Of a stretch of DNA of 6,929 nucleotides, positions 1-6,328 are shown piece by piece. Within the stretch, counting starts at the first letter, position 1; each line of letters opens with the position of its first letter. Location of the stretch: positions 3,803 through 10,731 of the forward strand of contig PBOV01000061.1 in NCBI GenBank assembly GCA_002724505.1, given 5' to 3'. A model generated the notes under the pieces. It was not told the DNA's origin, did not search any database, and was given only the letters and a program-made list of their open reading frames with translations. The position numbers were made by a program, and so were the translations under genes. Origin of the DNA: Rhodospirillaceae bacterium (GTDB lineage: Bacteria > Pseudomonadota > Alphaproteobacteria > MPNO01 > UBA2964).

Positions 1-474
1 GTGGGTGATCATGACCTGGTTCAAAAAGTCCTAAGTGAAATTGGTTTGGAGATCGATTTTTGGAAAATTGCCATGCGACCTGGCAAACCGTTGATGTCCG
101 GACAGATAGGTGAAACACAAATGCTCGGCCTACCAGGAAACCCCGTGTCTTCTTTAGTTTGCGCGACAATATTTTTAGCACCCGCAATAAATGCAATGTT
201 AGGACGAGATGCATCCGATGCAATTTATGAAACTGCCACTCTGTCCAAACCATTACCCGAAAACGATGAACGAGAAGACTATTTGCGGGCGAAATTAAAA
301 CGCAATGAAGAGGGAGCAATGGCAATCACACCATTTTCCAAACAGGACAGCTCTGTTTTTTCAGGCCTGGCAAGCGCAGATGCGTTAATCATCCGGGAAC
401 CGTATGCTCCTGCGGTTGATGTAGGGACCCCGGTACGTATCCTTCATTTAGGCGGTGGAGCCCTTAGCACCTAA
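1..474 (+). CDS. moeA: MoeA, molybdopterin molybdenumtransferase (C-terminal part, cut by window edge)
   Basis: MoeA inserts molybdate into adenylylated molybdopterin in the last step of molybdenum cofactor synthesis, in the cytoplasm. The 157 visible residues cover the end of the MoCF-binding domain: VGDHD at the very start, AMRPGKP at 24-30 and GLPGNPVSS at 43-51, all hallmark MoeA motifs. The C-terminal MoeA domain IV follows at about 75-150, with REDYLRA at 91-97 and a stretch ending ALIIREP near 128-134. MoeA proteins are normally about 400 residues, so roughly 250 are missing to the left. The GTG at base 1 is the valine of the internal VGDHD motif and not a start codon. The reading frame ends in TAA at 472-474, 109 nt before lexA. 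No hairpin terminator is visible after it. In related genomes moaC and trpC usually lie upstream. The family assignment is secure. Confidence 0.95.
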   Translation: MGDHDLVQKVLSEIGLEIDFWKIAMRPGKPLMSGQIGETQMLGLPGNPVSSLVCATIFLAPAINAMLGRDASDAIYETATLSKPLPENDEREDYLRAKLKRNEEGAMAITPFSKQDSSVFSGLASADALIIREPYAPAVDVGTPVRILHLGGGALST

Positions 475-497
475 TTTACCTCTAAAAATTTTATAAC

Positions 498-526
498 TTG
501 ACCATTAAAAAGAACTAAACTAGAAC
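498..526 (+). promoter_or_regulatory. lexA promoter (-35 TTGACC, -10 TAGAAC)
   Basis: TTGACC at 498-503 matches the sigma-70 -35 consensus at 5 of 6 positions. It is followed by a 17-nt spacer and TAGAAC at 521-526, a 4 of 6 match to the -10 element. Transcription would start near 532-534, leaving a leader of about 50 nt before the lexA ATG. The -10 lies inside the SOS box, as expected for a LexA-repressed promoter. This is read by eye and has not been mapped. Confidence 0.6.
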
Positions 527-545
527 GTTTATGTTTTGTTCTTTT
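508..545. repeat. 8-bp inverted repeat around the lexA operator
   Basis: AAAAGAAC at 508-515 and GTTCTTTT at 538-545 are perfect reverse complements separated by 22 nt. The left arm contains the first GAAC of the SOS box. The right arm adds a third LexA-type half-site, in opposite orientation, just after the predicted transcription start. It could widen the operator or be chance in A/T-rich DNA. Confidence 0.45.
512..526 (+). promoter_or_regulatory. LexA operator (alphaproteobacterial SOS box, GAAC-N7-GAAC)
   Basis: The sequence reads GAAC-TAAACTA-GAAC, which on the other strand is GTTC-TAGTTTA-GTTC. This exactly fits the direct-repeat GTTC-N7-GTTC box known for LexA in alphaproteobacteria, and it is not the palindromic CTGT-N8-ACAG box of enterobacteria. 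It covers the spacer and the whole -10 hexamer of the lexA promoter, so LexA bound here would block polymerase. Negative autoregulation of lexA is the natural inference. A further GTTC half-site lies at 538-541. Confidence 0.85.
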
Positions 546-573
546 GAAATTAAATTCAAAGGCCTTAATTAGC

Positions 574-577
574 GGAG
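574..577 (+). promoter_or_regulatory. Ribosome binding site of lexA
   Basis: GGAG lies 6 nt before the ATG at 584, a normal Shine-Dalgarno distance. It supports that ATG as the lexA start. Confidence 0.7.
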
Positions 578-583
578 ACCGCA

Positions 584-1273
584 ATGTTAACAAACAAACA
601 ATTTGAATTACTCCAGTTTGTAGACCAACAGCTTAATTCTAAGGGTGTCTCCCCTTCTTTTGATGAGATGAAAGATGCTCTAGGCCTTAAGTCCAAATCA
701 GGAATCCATCGGCTAATTAAGGGATTAGAAGAGCGTGGCTTCATCAGGCGATTAGCTCACAGAGCGCGAGCGCTTGAAGTAATCAAACTTCCAACGACCC
801 TCAATCCCCCGAAAGAACCCAAGAAAAAATTTAAACCAAACGTAATTGATGGTGGTCTTGGTTTAGATTCCTTAACAAATAAGAATAACCAACTCTCGCA
901 GATCCCCTTTTATGGGAAAATAGCAGCGGGGCTCCCTTTAGAAGCTGTGCGGAATGAAAACAGTACCATAAATATTCCGACCGGAATGTTAGGGACAGGC
1001 AAGTATTACGCCTTAGAAGTCGAGGGCGACTCAATGATTAATGCAGGAATTTTTGATGGTGATACCGCGATAATAGAACAAAACGAAACGGCAGATAATG
1101 GTACAATTGTTGTTGCGCTTATCGATAACCAAGAAGTCACATTAAAACGACTGAGGCGCAGAGGCGATTCCATTGCACTTGAACCAGAAAACGAACAACA
1201 CAAAACCCAAATATATGGGCCAGGTAGAGTTCAAGTTCAGGGTCACCTTAAGGTAATTTTTCGTCAATACTGA
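584..1273 (+). CDS. lexA: LexA, SOS-response repressor and self-cleaving protease
   Basis: LexA represses DNA-damage genes. Contact with activated RecA makes it cut itself, which releases the regulon. The 229 residues show an N-terminal winged helix-turn-helix (about 1-65, with SPSFDEMKDALGLKS and the following helix reading DNA). A basic, Asn/Ser-rich linker follows (about 70-107), then an S24-type peptidase domain. The cleavage bond is A115-G116 in KIAAGLPLE. The catalytic serine is S150 in EGDSM and the lysine is K188 in VTLKRL, so the autoprotease looks intact. The protein is longer than E. coli LexA (202 residues) but normal for alphaproteobacteria, which have a longer linker. The start is fixed by GGAG 6 nt upstream and by the typical N-terminus MLTNKQFELL. 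The gene sits behind its own SOS box and between moeA and gltX, as in many relatives, but without the usual comEC. Confidence 0.97.
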   Translation: MLTNKQFELLQFVDQQLNSKGVSPSFDEMKDALGLKSKSGIHRLIKGLEERGFIRRLAHRARALEVIKLPTTLNPPKEPKKKFKPNVIDGGLGLDSLTNKNNQLSQIPFYGKIAAGLPLEAVRNENSTINIPTGMLGTGKYYALEVEGDSMINAGIFDGDTAIIEQNETADNGTIVVALIDNQEVTLKRLRRRGDSIALEPENEQHKTQIYGPGRVQVQGHLKVIFRQY

Positions 1274-1375
1274 TGCTGTTTGTGCCTAGTTTTTAACTTC
1301 GCTTTTTACTATAGATAACTCTTTGCTATTTTTCGTTGGAAAGTTGTCGATAATCTCACGATGATACGTCTGCTA

Positions 1376-1403
1376 TTGTCAGTTATACTGCCCCCCGATT
1401 AAT
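1376..1403 (+). promoter_or_regulatory. Possible gltX promoter elements
   Basis: TTGTCA at 1376-1381 is a 5 of 6 match to a -35 and is followed after 16 nt by ATTAAT at 1398-1403 (4 of 6). Alternatively TATACT at 1384-1389 (5 of 6) could be a -10, but no good -35 precedes it. The first reading would start the transcript near 1410, at or inside the only Shine-Dalgarno-like sequence (AAGG, 1408-1411), which weakens it. The remaining lexA-gltX spacer (1274-1375) holds no recognisable gene, hairpin or SOS box. Confidence 0.25.
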
Positions 1404-1425
1404 TTTTAAGGTCTAATTTTGAGTC

Positions 1426-2829
1426 ATGAATGTTGTAACGAGGTTTGCGCCGTCACCGACTGGGTTCCTTCATATTGGTGGGGCGAGAACTGCATTATTT
1501 AATTGGCTTTTCGCCAAACATTATGACGGCAGGTACTTGCTTCGGATTGAAGATACAGACCGCAAACGATCAACCCAGGAGGCAATAGACGCCATTATTA
1601 ACGGTCTCGAATGGTTGAACCTCATGCCAGACGAACAACCAATATATCAATCCGAGAATACAGAAAGACAGTCGCAAATTGTCAGTGAGCTGCTTGCCAA
1701 CGGTAAAGCCTACAAATGTTATTGTTCTCCTGATGAATTATTAACAATGCGAGAAAAGGCTCGAGCCGCCGGTAAAACTCGCCTCTACGATGGAACTTGG
1801 CGAGACCGCGACCCCACGGATGCTCCTAAGGATATCCAACCAGTAATCCGTTTTAGGGCACCCATCAAAGGTGAAACAGTTAACCAAGATCTTGTGCAAG
1901 GATCCGTAACAGTATCGAATTCACAATTAGATGATATGGTTTTACTTCGCGCTGACGGCTCGCCCACTTATATGCTTTCAGTTGTTGTTGACGATCATGA
2001 TATGGGCGTAACCCATGCAATCCGTGGCGACGATCATTTGACCAATTCGTTTCGTCAAATCCAACTCTTTCATGCCATTGGTTGGGCTCCACCACAATAT
2101 GCTCATATACCGCTTATACACGGCCCAGACGGGACAAAACTCTCAAAGCGTCATGGAGCTTTAGGAATAGATTCATATCGAGAAATGGGTTTTCTACCTG
2201 AAGCATTACTTAGCTATTTATTAAGATTGGGGTGGAGCCACGGAAATGAGGAGATCATCCCTTTGGATAAAGCTATCGATTGGTTTGATATAAACGACGT
2301 AGGCCGCGGCGCCGCCCGTATAGATTTCGACAAACTTTCATACATTAATTCTCAATATATTCAAGAAAAAGATGATGAGACTCTTTTAGAATTAATCAAA
2401 GACCCCATTGAACAAAAGATTGGATTTTCACTCGACAAGAAGTCGATGAAACGACTAAAGAGCGGAATACATAGTGTTAAGTCAAGAGTAAAGATAATAC
2501 CAGAACTTATTGATAATGTTAAATTTTATGTACAAAAACGGCCATTAACACTAAACAAAAAAGCGCTAAAAGTTTTAAATAATGACGCGCGACATCGTCT
2601 CGCTCAATTAGCGGACACTCTACAAGAATTAAGTAGTTGGTCGGAAGCATCCATAGAAAAAGCAATCAAAGACTTTGTAAATAAAAACGAGATTAACTTA
2701 AAGCAAATCGCACTTCCATTTCGAGCTGCGCTTACCGGAACAACTGTCTCCCCCGGTATTTTTGAAGTTGCAAATGTCCTAGGCCAGCAAGAGACGATTG
2801 CACGGCTTAAAGACATAACGCACATTTAA
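1426..2829 (+). CDS. gltX: Glutamyl-tRNA synthetase (class I, GltX)
   Basis: GltX charges tRNA-Glu with glutamate in the cytoplasm. In alphaproteobacteria that lack GlnRS it, or a second GltX, also mischarges tRNA-Gln for GatCAB. The 467 residues are full length for the family. The catalytic fold opens with RFAPSPTGFLHIGG (6-19), where HIGG is the usual HIGH-motif form. It closes with KLSKR at 238-242, the KMSKS loop. GDDHL (201-205) lies in the active-site region. The anticodon-binding helical domain fills about 300-467 and ends with the family-typical LTGTTVSPGIFEV (436-448). C98 and C100 of the E. coli zinc site are present, but the partners at 125 and 127 are Trp and Asp. The start is forced: an in-frame TGA at 1420-1422 leaves only one codon before the ATG. 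The Shine-Dalgarno is weak (AAGG at 1408-1411, 14 nt away). gltA follows after 120 nt. Confidence 0.97.
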   Translation: MNVVTRFAPSPTGFLHIGGARTALFNWLFAKHYDGRYLLRIEDTDRKRSTQEAIDAIINGLEWLNLMPDEQPIYQSENTERQSQIVSELLANGKAYKCYCSPDELLTMREKARAAGKTRLYDGTWRDRDPTDAPKDIQPVIRFRAPIKGETVNQDLVQGSVTVSNSQLDDMVLLRADGSPTYMLSVVVDDHDMGVTHAIRGDDHLTNSFRQIQLFHAIGWAPPQYAHIPLIHGPDGTKLSKRHGALGIDSYREMGFLPEALLSYLLRLGWSHGNEEIIPLDKAIDWFDINDVGRGAARIDFDKLSYINSQYIQEKDDETLLELIKDPIEQKIGFSLDKKSMKRLKSGIHSVKSRVKIIPELIDNVKFYVQKRPLTLNKKALKVLNNDARHRLAQLADTLQELSSWSEASIEKAIKDFVNKNEINLKQIALPFRAALTGTTVSPGIFEVANVLGQQETIARLKDITHI

Positions 2830-2841
2830 TTCCGAGGAATT
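2828..2841. repeat. Small palindrome over the gltX stop codon
   Basis: AATTCC-GA-GGAATT is a perfect 6-bp palindrome that includes the last two bases of the gltX TAA. In RNA it could form only a short hairpin (5 bp with a 4-nt loop). It lies 3 nt before a stronger stem-loop. No T-run follows, so it is not a standard terminator, and it may be chance. Confidence 0.35.
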
Positions 2842-2844
2842 GAA

Positions 2845-2876
2845 ATGTCGGCATTATTAAGCTACTTTGCCGACAT
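2845..2876 (+). other. Stem-loop between gltX and gltA
   Basis: ATGTCGGCA (2845-2853) and TGCCGACAT (2868-2876) form a perfect 9-bp stem around a 14-nt loop that could hold a further 3-bp inner stem (AAG/CTT). It sits 15 nt after the gltX stop and 73 nt before the gltA start. No T-tract follows on either strand, so it does not look like a Rho-independent terminator. It may protect the gltX transcript 3' end, attenuate read-through into gltA, or bind a regulator. Its right arm overlaps a poor -35-like TTGCCG (2867-2872), with TACATT 18 nt downstream as the matching -10 candidate. Confidence 0.55.
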
Positions 2877-2936
2877 ACCGAAACTTTAACTACATTGCGC
2901 CATTGCATATGAGCAAAGGCTTTTACCAGCGCCAAA

Positions 2937-2941
2937 AAGGA
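2937..2941 (+). promoter_or_regulatory. Ribosome binding site of gltA
   Basis: AAGGA ends 8 nt before the ATG at 2950 and fixes this start. It is the strongest Shine-Dalgarno among the plus-strand genes here, in keeping with the high expression expected of citrate synthase. Confidence 0.7.
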
Positions 2942-2949
2942 TAGACCGT

Positions 2950-4278
2950 ATGAGCCAAAACCCTTCCGCTGCGGCAACGGACACAAACAAAAACGTCACG
3001 ATCACCGATAACGCCTCAGGCAAGGAATCTACCTTTCCAATATACACGGGTACAGATGGACCACCTGTTATAGACATCCGCCGACTTTATGCGGAGACAG
3101 GATATTTTACCTACGACCCTGGCTTCATAGCCACCGGCAGTTGCGAATCTAAAATAACCTACATTGACGGTGATAACGGAATATTACTTCATCGCGGGTA
3201 TCCAATAGAACAACTTGCTGAAAAAAGTGACTTTCTCGAAGTTTGCTACCTTCTTCTATATGGAGAACTACCAAACCTCGAACAAAAAACTGAATTCAAT
3301 CGCGCTATTACTCTCCATACAATGCTGCACGAACAGCTGACAAATTTTTACCGAGGCTTTAGACGCGATGCACACCCTATGGCGATAATGTGCGGAGTTG
3401 TCGGAGCTCTCTCAGCCTTTTACCATGACAGCACGGATATCTCAGACCCCCATCAGCGTATGGTCGCATCATATCGCATGGTCGCTAAAATGCCAACAAT
3501 TGCAGGCTGGGCATATAAATATTCGTTGGGCCAACCGTTTATTTACCCCCGGAATGATTTAGGCTTTGCTGAAAATTTTCTGCATATGATGTTTGCAACA
3601 CCCTGCGAAAAATATGAGATTAACCCGGTAATTGCGAAGGCAATGGATCGAATACTAATCTTACATGCAGATCACGAGCAAAATGCATCAACGTCAACAG
3701 TCCGGCTCACGGGTTCAAGTGGCGCCAATCCATTTGCCTGTATTTCTGCGGGAATTGCGAGCCTGTGGGGCCCTGCCCATGGCGGAGCGAATGAAGCTGT
3801 TCTAAATATGCTCAACGAAATTGGTCATAAAGACAACATTCTCCGTTATATCAAAAAGGCAAAAGATCCCGACGACCCTTTTCGAATTATGGGTTTCGGT
3901 CACCGTGTCTACAAAAACTTTGACCCACGAGCAAAGATTATGCGGGAGACATGCCATTCCGTCCTTGACGAACTTGATATCCGCGATGAACCGCTTCTCG
4001 ACCTCGCCATGGAGCTTGAGCGTATTGCCCTTGAAGACGAGTATTTTATCGAACGCAAACTATATCCAAACGTCGATTTTTATTCAGGAATAATTTTTCA
4101 AGCATTAAGCATCCCGACAACTATGTTTACTGTTTTATTTGCGGTAGCACGTACTGTCGGTTGGATCGCACAGTGGAACGAGATGATAGAGGACCCAAGT
4201 CAAAAAATTGGTCGTCCACGTCAACTTTATACCGGAGCTGACAAAAGAGACTTAGTGCCTCTTGCTGATAGAGGTTGA
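2950..4278 (+). CDS. gltA: Citrate synthase, type II (GltA)
   Basis: GltA condenses acetyl-CoA with oxaloacetate to give citrate, the entry step of the TCA cycle, in the cytoplasm. The 442 residues match the usual length of the Gram-negative type II (hexameric, often NADH-inhibited) enzymes, including the extra N-terminal domain of about 60 residues. The catalytic triad is visible: H277 in WGPAHGG, H318 in [13 protein letters not shown] (315-327, the family signature) and D376 in [23 protein letters not shown] (238-252) and the C-terminal [17 protein letters not shown] stretch (409-425) are also typical. The ATG has AAGGA 8 nt upstream. The first 30 residues are variable and polar, as in relatives. 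The gene is separated from gltX by a spacer with a stem-loop, so it may have its own promoter. It ends 44 nt from the convergent lpxB. Nothing is missing or unusual in the protein. Confidence 0.98.
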   Translation: MSQNPSAAATDTNKNVTITDNASGKESTFPIYTGTDGPPVIDIRRLYAETGYFTYDPGFIATGSCESKITYIDGDNGILLHRGYPIEQLAEKSDFLEVCYLLLYGELPNLEQKTEFNRAITLHTMLHEQLTNFYRGFRRDAHPMAIMCGVVGALSAFYHDSTDISDPHQRMVASYRMVAKMPTIAGWAYKYSLGQPFIYPRNDLGFAENFLHMMFATPCEKYEINPVIAKAMDRILILHADHEQNASTSTVRLTGSSGANPFACISAGIASLWGPAHGGANEAVLNMLNEIGHKDNILRYIKKAKDPDDPFRIMGFGHRVYKNFDPRAKIMRETCHSVLDELDIRDEPLLDLAMELERIALEDEYFIERKLYPNVDFYSGIIFQALSIPTTMFTVLFAVARTVGWIAQWNEMIEDPSQKIGRPRQLYTGADKRDLVPLADRG

Positions 4279-4303
4279 ATATTCCCTGACTTTTACAAAT
4301 AGG

Positions 4304-4328
4304 AGCCTTTTGAATTAGGTTTTTATTT
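4304..4328 (+). terminator. Weak candidate terminator after gltA
   Basis: AGCCT (4304-4308) can pair with AGGTT (4317-4321), including one G-U pair, around an 8-nt loop, and a T-rich run TTTTTATTT (4320-4328) overlaps the end of the stem and continues past it. The stem is only 5 bp and low in GC. The run overlaps the last codons of lpxB on the other strand. It is the only terminator-like element in the convergent gap, and the support is poor. Confidence 0.2.
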
Positions 4329-5510
4329 AATTAAAGATAAAACAGTTAATGCGGCCGCATCACTCGGCAAACCCTTTTTGGGCCGTAGAAGTTTCACAGC
4401 CTCTTCCGCTGAAAATTGTTGAGCCTTATAAACATGTTCATCTTTTAAAAGCTTATCGAGACTCTCAGCAAGGTTTTTGCCGTTACACTGATCCTGAAGA
4501 AATTCAGGGACAGCTTGCTTGTTTAACAAGATATTAACAAGGTTTGCGTATTTCGCAGTAGATAAAATTTTAATTACCCAAGAAGTAATTGTATTTACCT
4601 TGTATGCAATCACTGACGGAACACGAGCCAATGCTAGCTCGAGAGCGACTGTCCCCGAAGCAGCTAAAGCAACATCGGATGCAGCCATCGCGCTATATTT
4701 TAAGTTAATACCCTCAACTACAATTACGTTAACGCTCCAGTCACAAACAGTCCGAATTATTTCATCTTTTAAAGAAGAAATTGTTGGGATCACTACGTTT
4801 AATTTGGGCCTAGTAACTTGCAACAATTCAATCGCTTCGCGAAATGGCTTGAGATGTCTTCGAATTTCCCCTTTACGGCTCCCAGGCAACACACAAATAA
4901 GTGGCGCGGAATTCTCCAGACCATGTCGTTCACGGAATTTAATTCCATTTACGGAAGTCATATCAAATTCAATCACCGGATGCCCAACAAAAGTGGCAGG
5001 CAAACCATTCGGCTCAAAATATTCAGGCTCAAAAGGAAGAAGACACAGCAAGTGATCAAATTCTCGCGAAAACTTGTGTACCCTAGAAGGTCTCCATGCC
5101 CAGACACTGGGCGCGACATAGTGGATTCGCTTAGTATCATTAGATTTAACTAAACGCTTCAAAACACTAAAACTAAAACCAGGGGAATCGATAGTTATTA
5201 ATATGTCCGGAGAGTACTCGTTAATTGCTTTTACCGTTTCACGAATTCGACTATGCAGTTTCAATATTCTCGGCAGAATTTCCATTATTCCCATGACCGA
5301 GAGTTCACTAATAGGGAAGAGACTGCGAAGGCCCTGCTCCGACATACTCTCACCCCCAATACCCGCAAACTCTACGGTATGTGATTTTCGCCTTTTCAAC
5401 GCCGCCATCAAACTGGCGCCAAGAAGGTCTCCGGAAGGCTCTCCAGCAATCACAAAAACTCTTAACAAATCCTCTTTAGGAGGTTTCCAATGAGCGCCAA
5501 AACCGCCCAA
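4323..5510 (-). CDS. lpxB: Lipid-A-disaccharide synthase (LpxB, GT19 family)
   Basis: LpxB joins UDP-2,3-diacylglucosamine and lipid X into the lipid A disaccharide-1-phosphate, as a peripheral protein of the inner membrane. The frame can open at TTG 5516-5514, TTG 5510-5508 or a later TTG, and no ATG precedes the conserved N-terminus. I chose 5510 because AAAGGAG (5524-5518) lies 7 nt before it, against 1 nt for 5516. The protein is then 395 residues, close to the usual 380-400. In this numbering the motifs are AGEPSGD (22-28), TIDSPGF (107-113), HYVAPSVWAWRPSRV (130-144), FVGHPVIEF (175-183), VLPGSRKGEIRR (207-218) and SGTVALELALARVPSVIAY (285-303), all typical of LpxB. A TTG 14 codons further in would give MLRVFVIAGEPSGD, matching many homologues, but its Shine-Dalgarno is only 2 nt away. 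It is the last gene of the visible lpx operon, 2 nt after the lpxI stop, so coupled translation is likely. Confidence 0.96.
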   Translation of the reverse strand: MGGFGAHWKPPKEDLLRVFVIAGEPSGDLLGASLMAALKRRKSHTVEFAGIGGESMSEQGLRSLFPISELSVMGIMEILPRILKLHSRIRETVKAINEYSPDILITIDSPGFSFSVLKRLVKSNDTKRIHYVAPSVWAWRPSRVHKFSREFDHLLCLLPFEPEYFEPNGLPATFVGHPVIEFDMTSVNGIKFRERHGLENSAPLICVLPGSRKGEIRRHLKPFREAIELLQVTRPKLNVVIPTISSLKDEIIRTVCDWSVNVIVVEGINLKYSAMAASDVALAASGTVALELALARVPSVIAYKVNTITSWVIKILSTAKYANLVNILLNKQAVPEFLQDQCNGKNLAESLDKLLKDEHVYKAQQFSAEEAVKLLRPKKGLPSDAAALTVLSLIK

Positions 5511-5512
5511 TA

Positions 5513-6328
5513 TCAATCTCCTTTAACACCGATAAGAAATATACCGGTTTTATCAGCGAGACACTTAGTTTCATCCGGCCTAATAATCAAAGCCCCACCC
5601 ACTTCAACTGCAATTCCTGCCAATCCTGCTTGATACGCTGCCTCCACAGTTCCTATTCCAATGGTTGGTAAATCAACTCTTCTGTCCTGACCGGGTTTTG
5701 GAAACTTCACCAAAACTCCTCCCTTTCCCGGCTCTATTAATTTTTTGGATCGCCTTAACATTTCATCGGTGCCTTCGGCGGCCTCTACTGCAAGTACAAT
5801 GCCGTTTTGGACGACCACAGCCTGACCGATGTCTTGCCCCCCTATTGTTCGAATAACTTCCATGCCTCGTCTAATATCTTTCCACTCACCTTCCGATGGA
5901 CGTCTTTGGCTATAACTGCCTTCTCTGGAAAGAAATTTATGTAATAAAGAATCTGGCGAAATTACTCGAAAGCCTTCATGCTCCAACTCTTTTAAAACTG
6001 AGGTTAAAATTGAGTTATCTCCCAACCAACCCATGCCTACCCTAGCTAAAAACCCGACACCTCGTGAATCCGGGTTTAAATTCTTTAGATCGGGGCGACG
6101 AACAGAACCAGCAAAGACTAGCTCTTTAACTCCATTTTTATGTAAATAATCAAGATTTTTACCCCAAGAACCTAATTTCAGCCATGCATCTGGCGCAGGC
6201 AGACGACGTTCTTCAACCTCGCCATTAAGTGCGAGAAACAACGCGTCGCGACCTATGGTTCTGCAAGCCTCTCTCAATAGCCAAGGTAATTCGCCGCCGC
6301 CCGCGACGATTGCAAGTTTAGGTTCCAT
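5513..6328 (-). CDS. lpxI: UDP-2,3-diacylglucosamine pyrophosphatase LpxI (DUF1009)
   Basis: LpxI hydrolyses UDP-2,3-diacylglucosamine to lipid X plus UMP, the fourth step of lipid A synthesis. It replaces the unrelated LpxH of beta- and gammaproteobacteria and is typical of alphaproteobacteria. The 271 residues are normal length. The N-terminal domain carries AGGGELP (9-15), FAGSVRRPD (72-80) and GDNSILTSV (103-111). The C-terminal domain carries [11 protein letters not shown] (181-191) and DLPTIG (219-224), whose Asp (D219 here) corresponds to the residue I recall as catalytic in Caulobacter LpxI. The ATG at 6328-6326 fits the family start. It lies within the end of lpxA (11-nt overlap), and GGAG is only 1 nt upstream, so translation probably depends on ribosomes finishing lpxA. 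The gene ends in TGA just before lpxB. Confidence 0.95.
   Translation of the reverse strand: MEPKLAIVAGGGELPWLLREACRTIGRDALFLALNGEVEERRLPAPDAWLKLGSWGKNLDYLHKNGVKELVFAGSVRRPDLKNLNPDSRGVGFLARVGMGWLGDNSILTSVLKELEHEGFRVISPDSLLHKFLSREGSYSQRRPSEGEWKDIRRGMEVIRTIGGQDIGQAVVVQNGIVLAVEAAEGTDEMLRRSKKLIEPGKGGVLVKFPKPGQDRRVDLPTIGIGTVEAAYQAGLAGIAVEVGGALIIRPDETKCLADKTGIFLIGVKGD
5518..5524 (-). promoter_or_regulatory. Ribosome binding site that decides the lpxB start
   Basis: On the minus strand AAAGGAG lies inside the last codons of lpxI. It is 7 nt from the TTG at 5510-5508 and only 1 nt from the TTG at 5516-5514. It therefore favours the second TTG, two codons downstream, as the real start. Confidence 0.6.

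Noticed and set aside
1..3. GTG at the first base as a start codon
   Set aside because: It encodes the valine of the conserved internal VGDHD motif of MoeA. The gene simply continues to the left of the window.
543..560. TTTGAA / TTCAAA inverted repeat in the lexA leader
   Set aside because: It has only 6 A/T-rich base pairs with a 6-nt loop, too weak to claim as an RNA switch in DNA of this composition.
1274..1425. Search for a second SOS box in front of gltX
   Set aside because: No GTTC-N7-GTTC or GAAC-N7-GAAC pair is present in this spacer, so SOS control of gltX is not supported.
3821..4093. 90-codon open frame inside gltA, plus strand
   Set aside because: It is a frame-shifted shadow of the catalytic region of citrate synthase.
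4519..5055. Open frame of 178 codons on the plus strand, opposite lpxB
   Set aside because: It lies wholly antisense to lpxB, which has every family motif. The translation resembles no family I know and has no ribosome binding site of note.
4818..5153. 111-codon plus-strand frame opposite lpxB
   Set aside because: It is an antisense shadow, with a lysine-rich composition that follows from the A/T-rich complementary codons.
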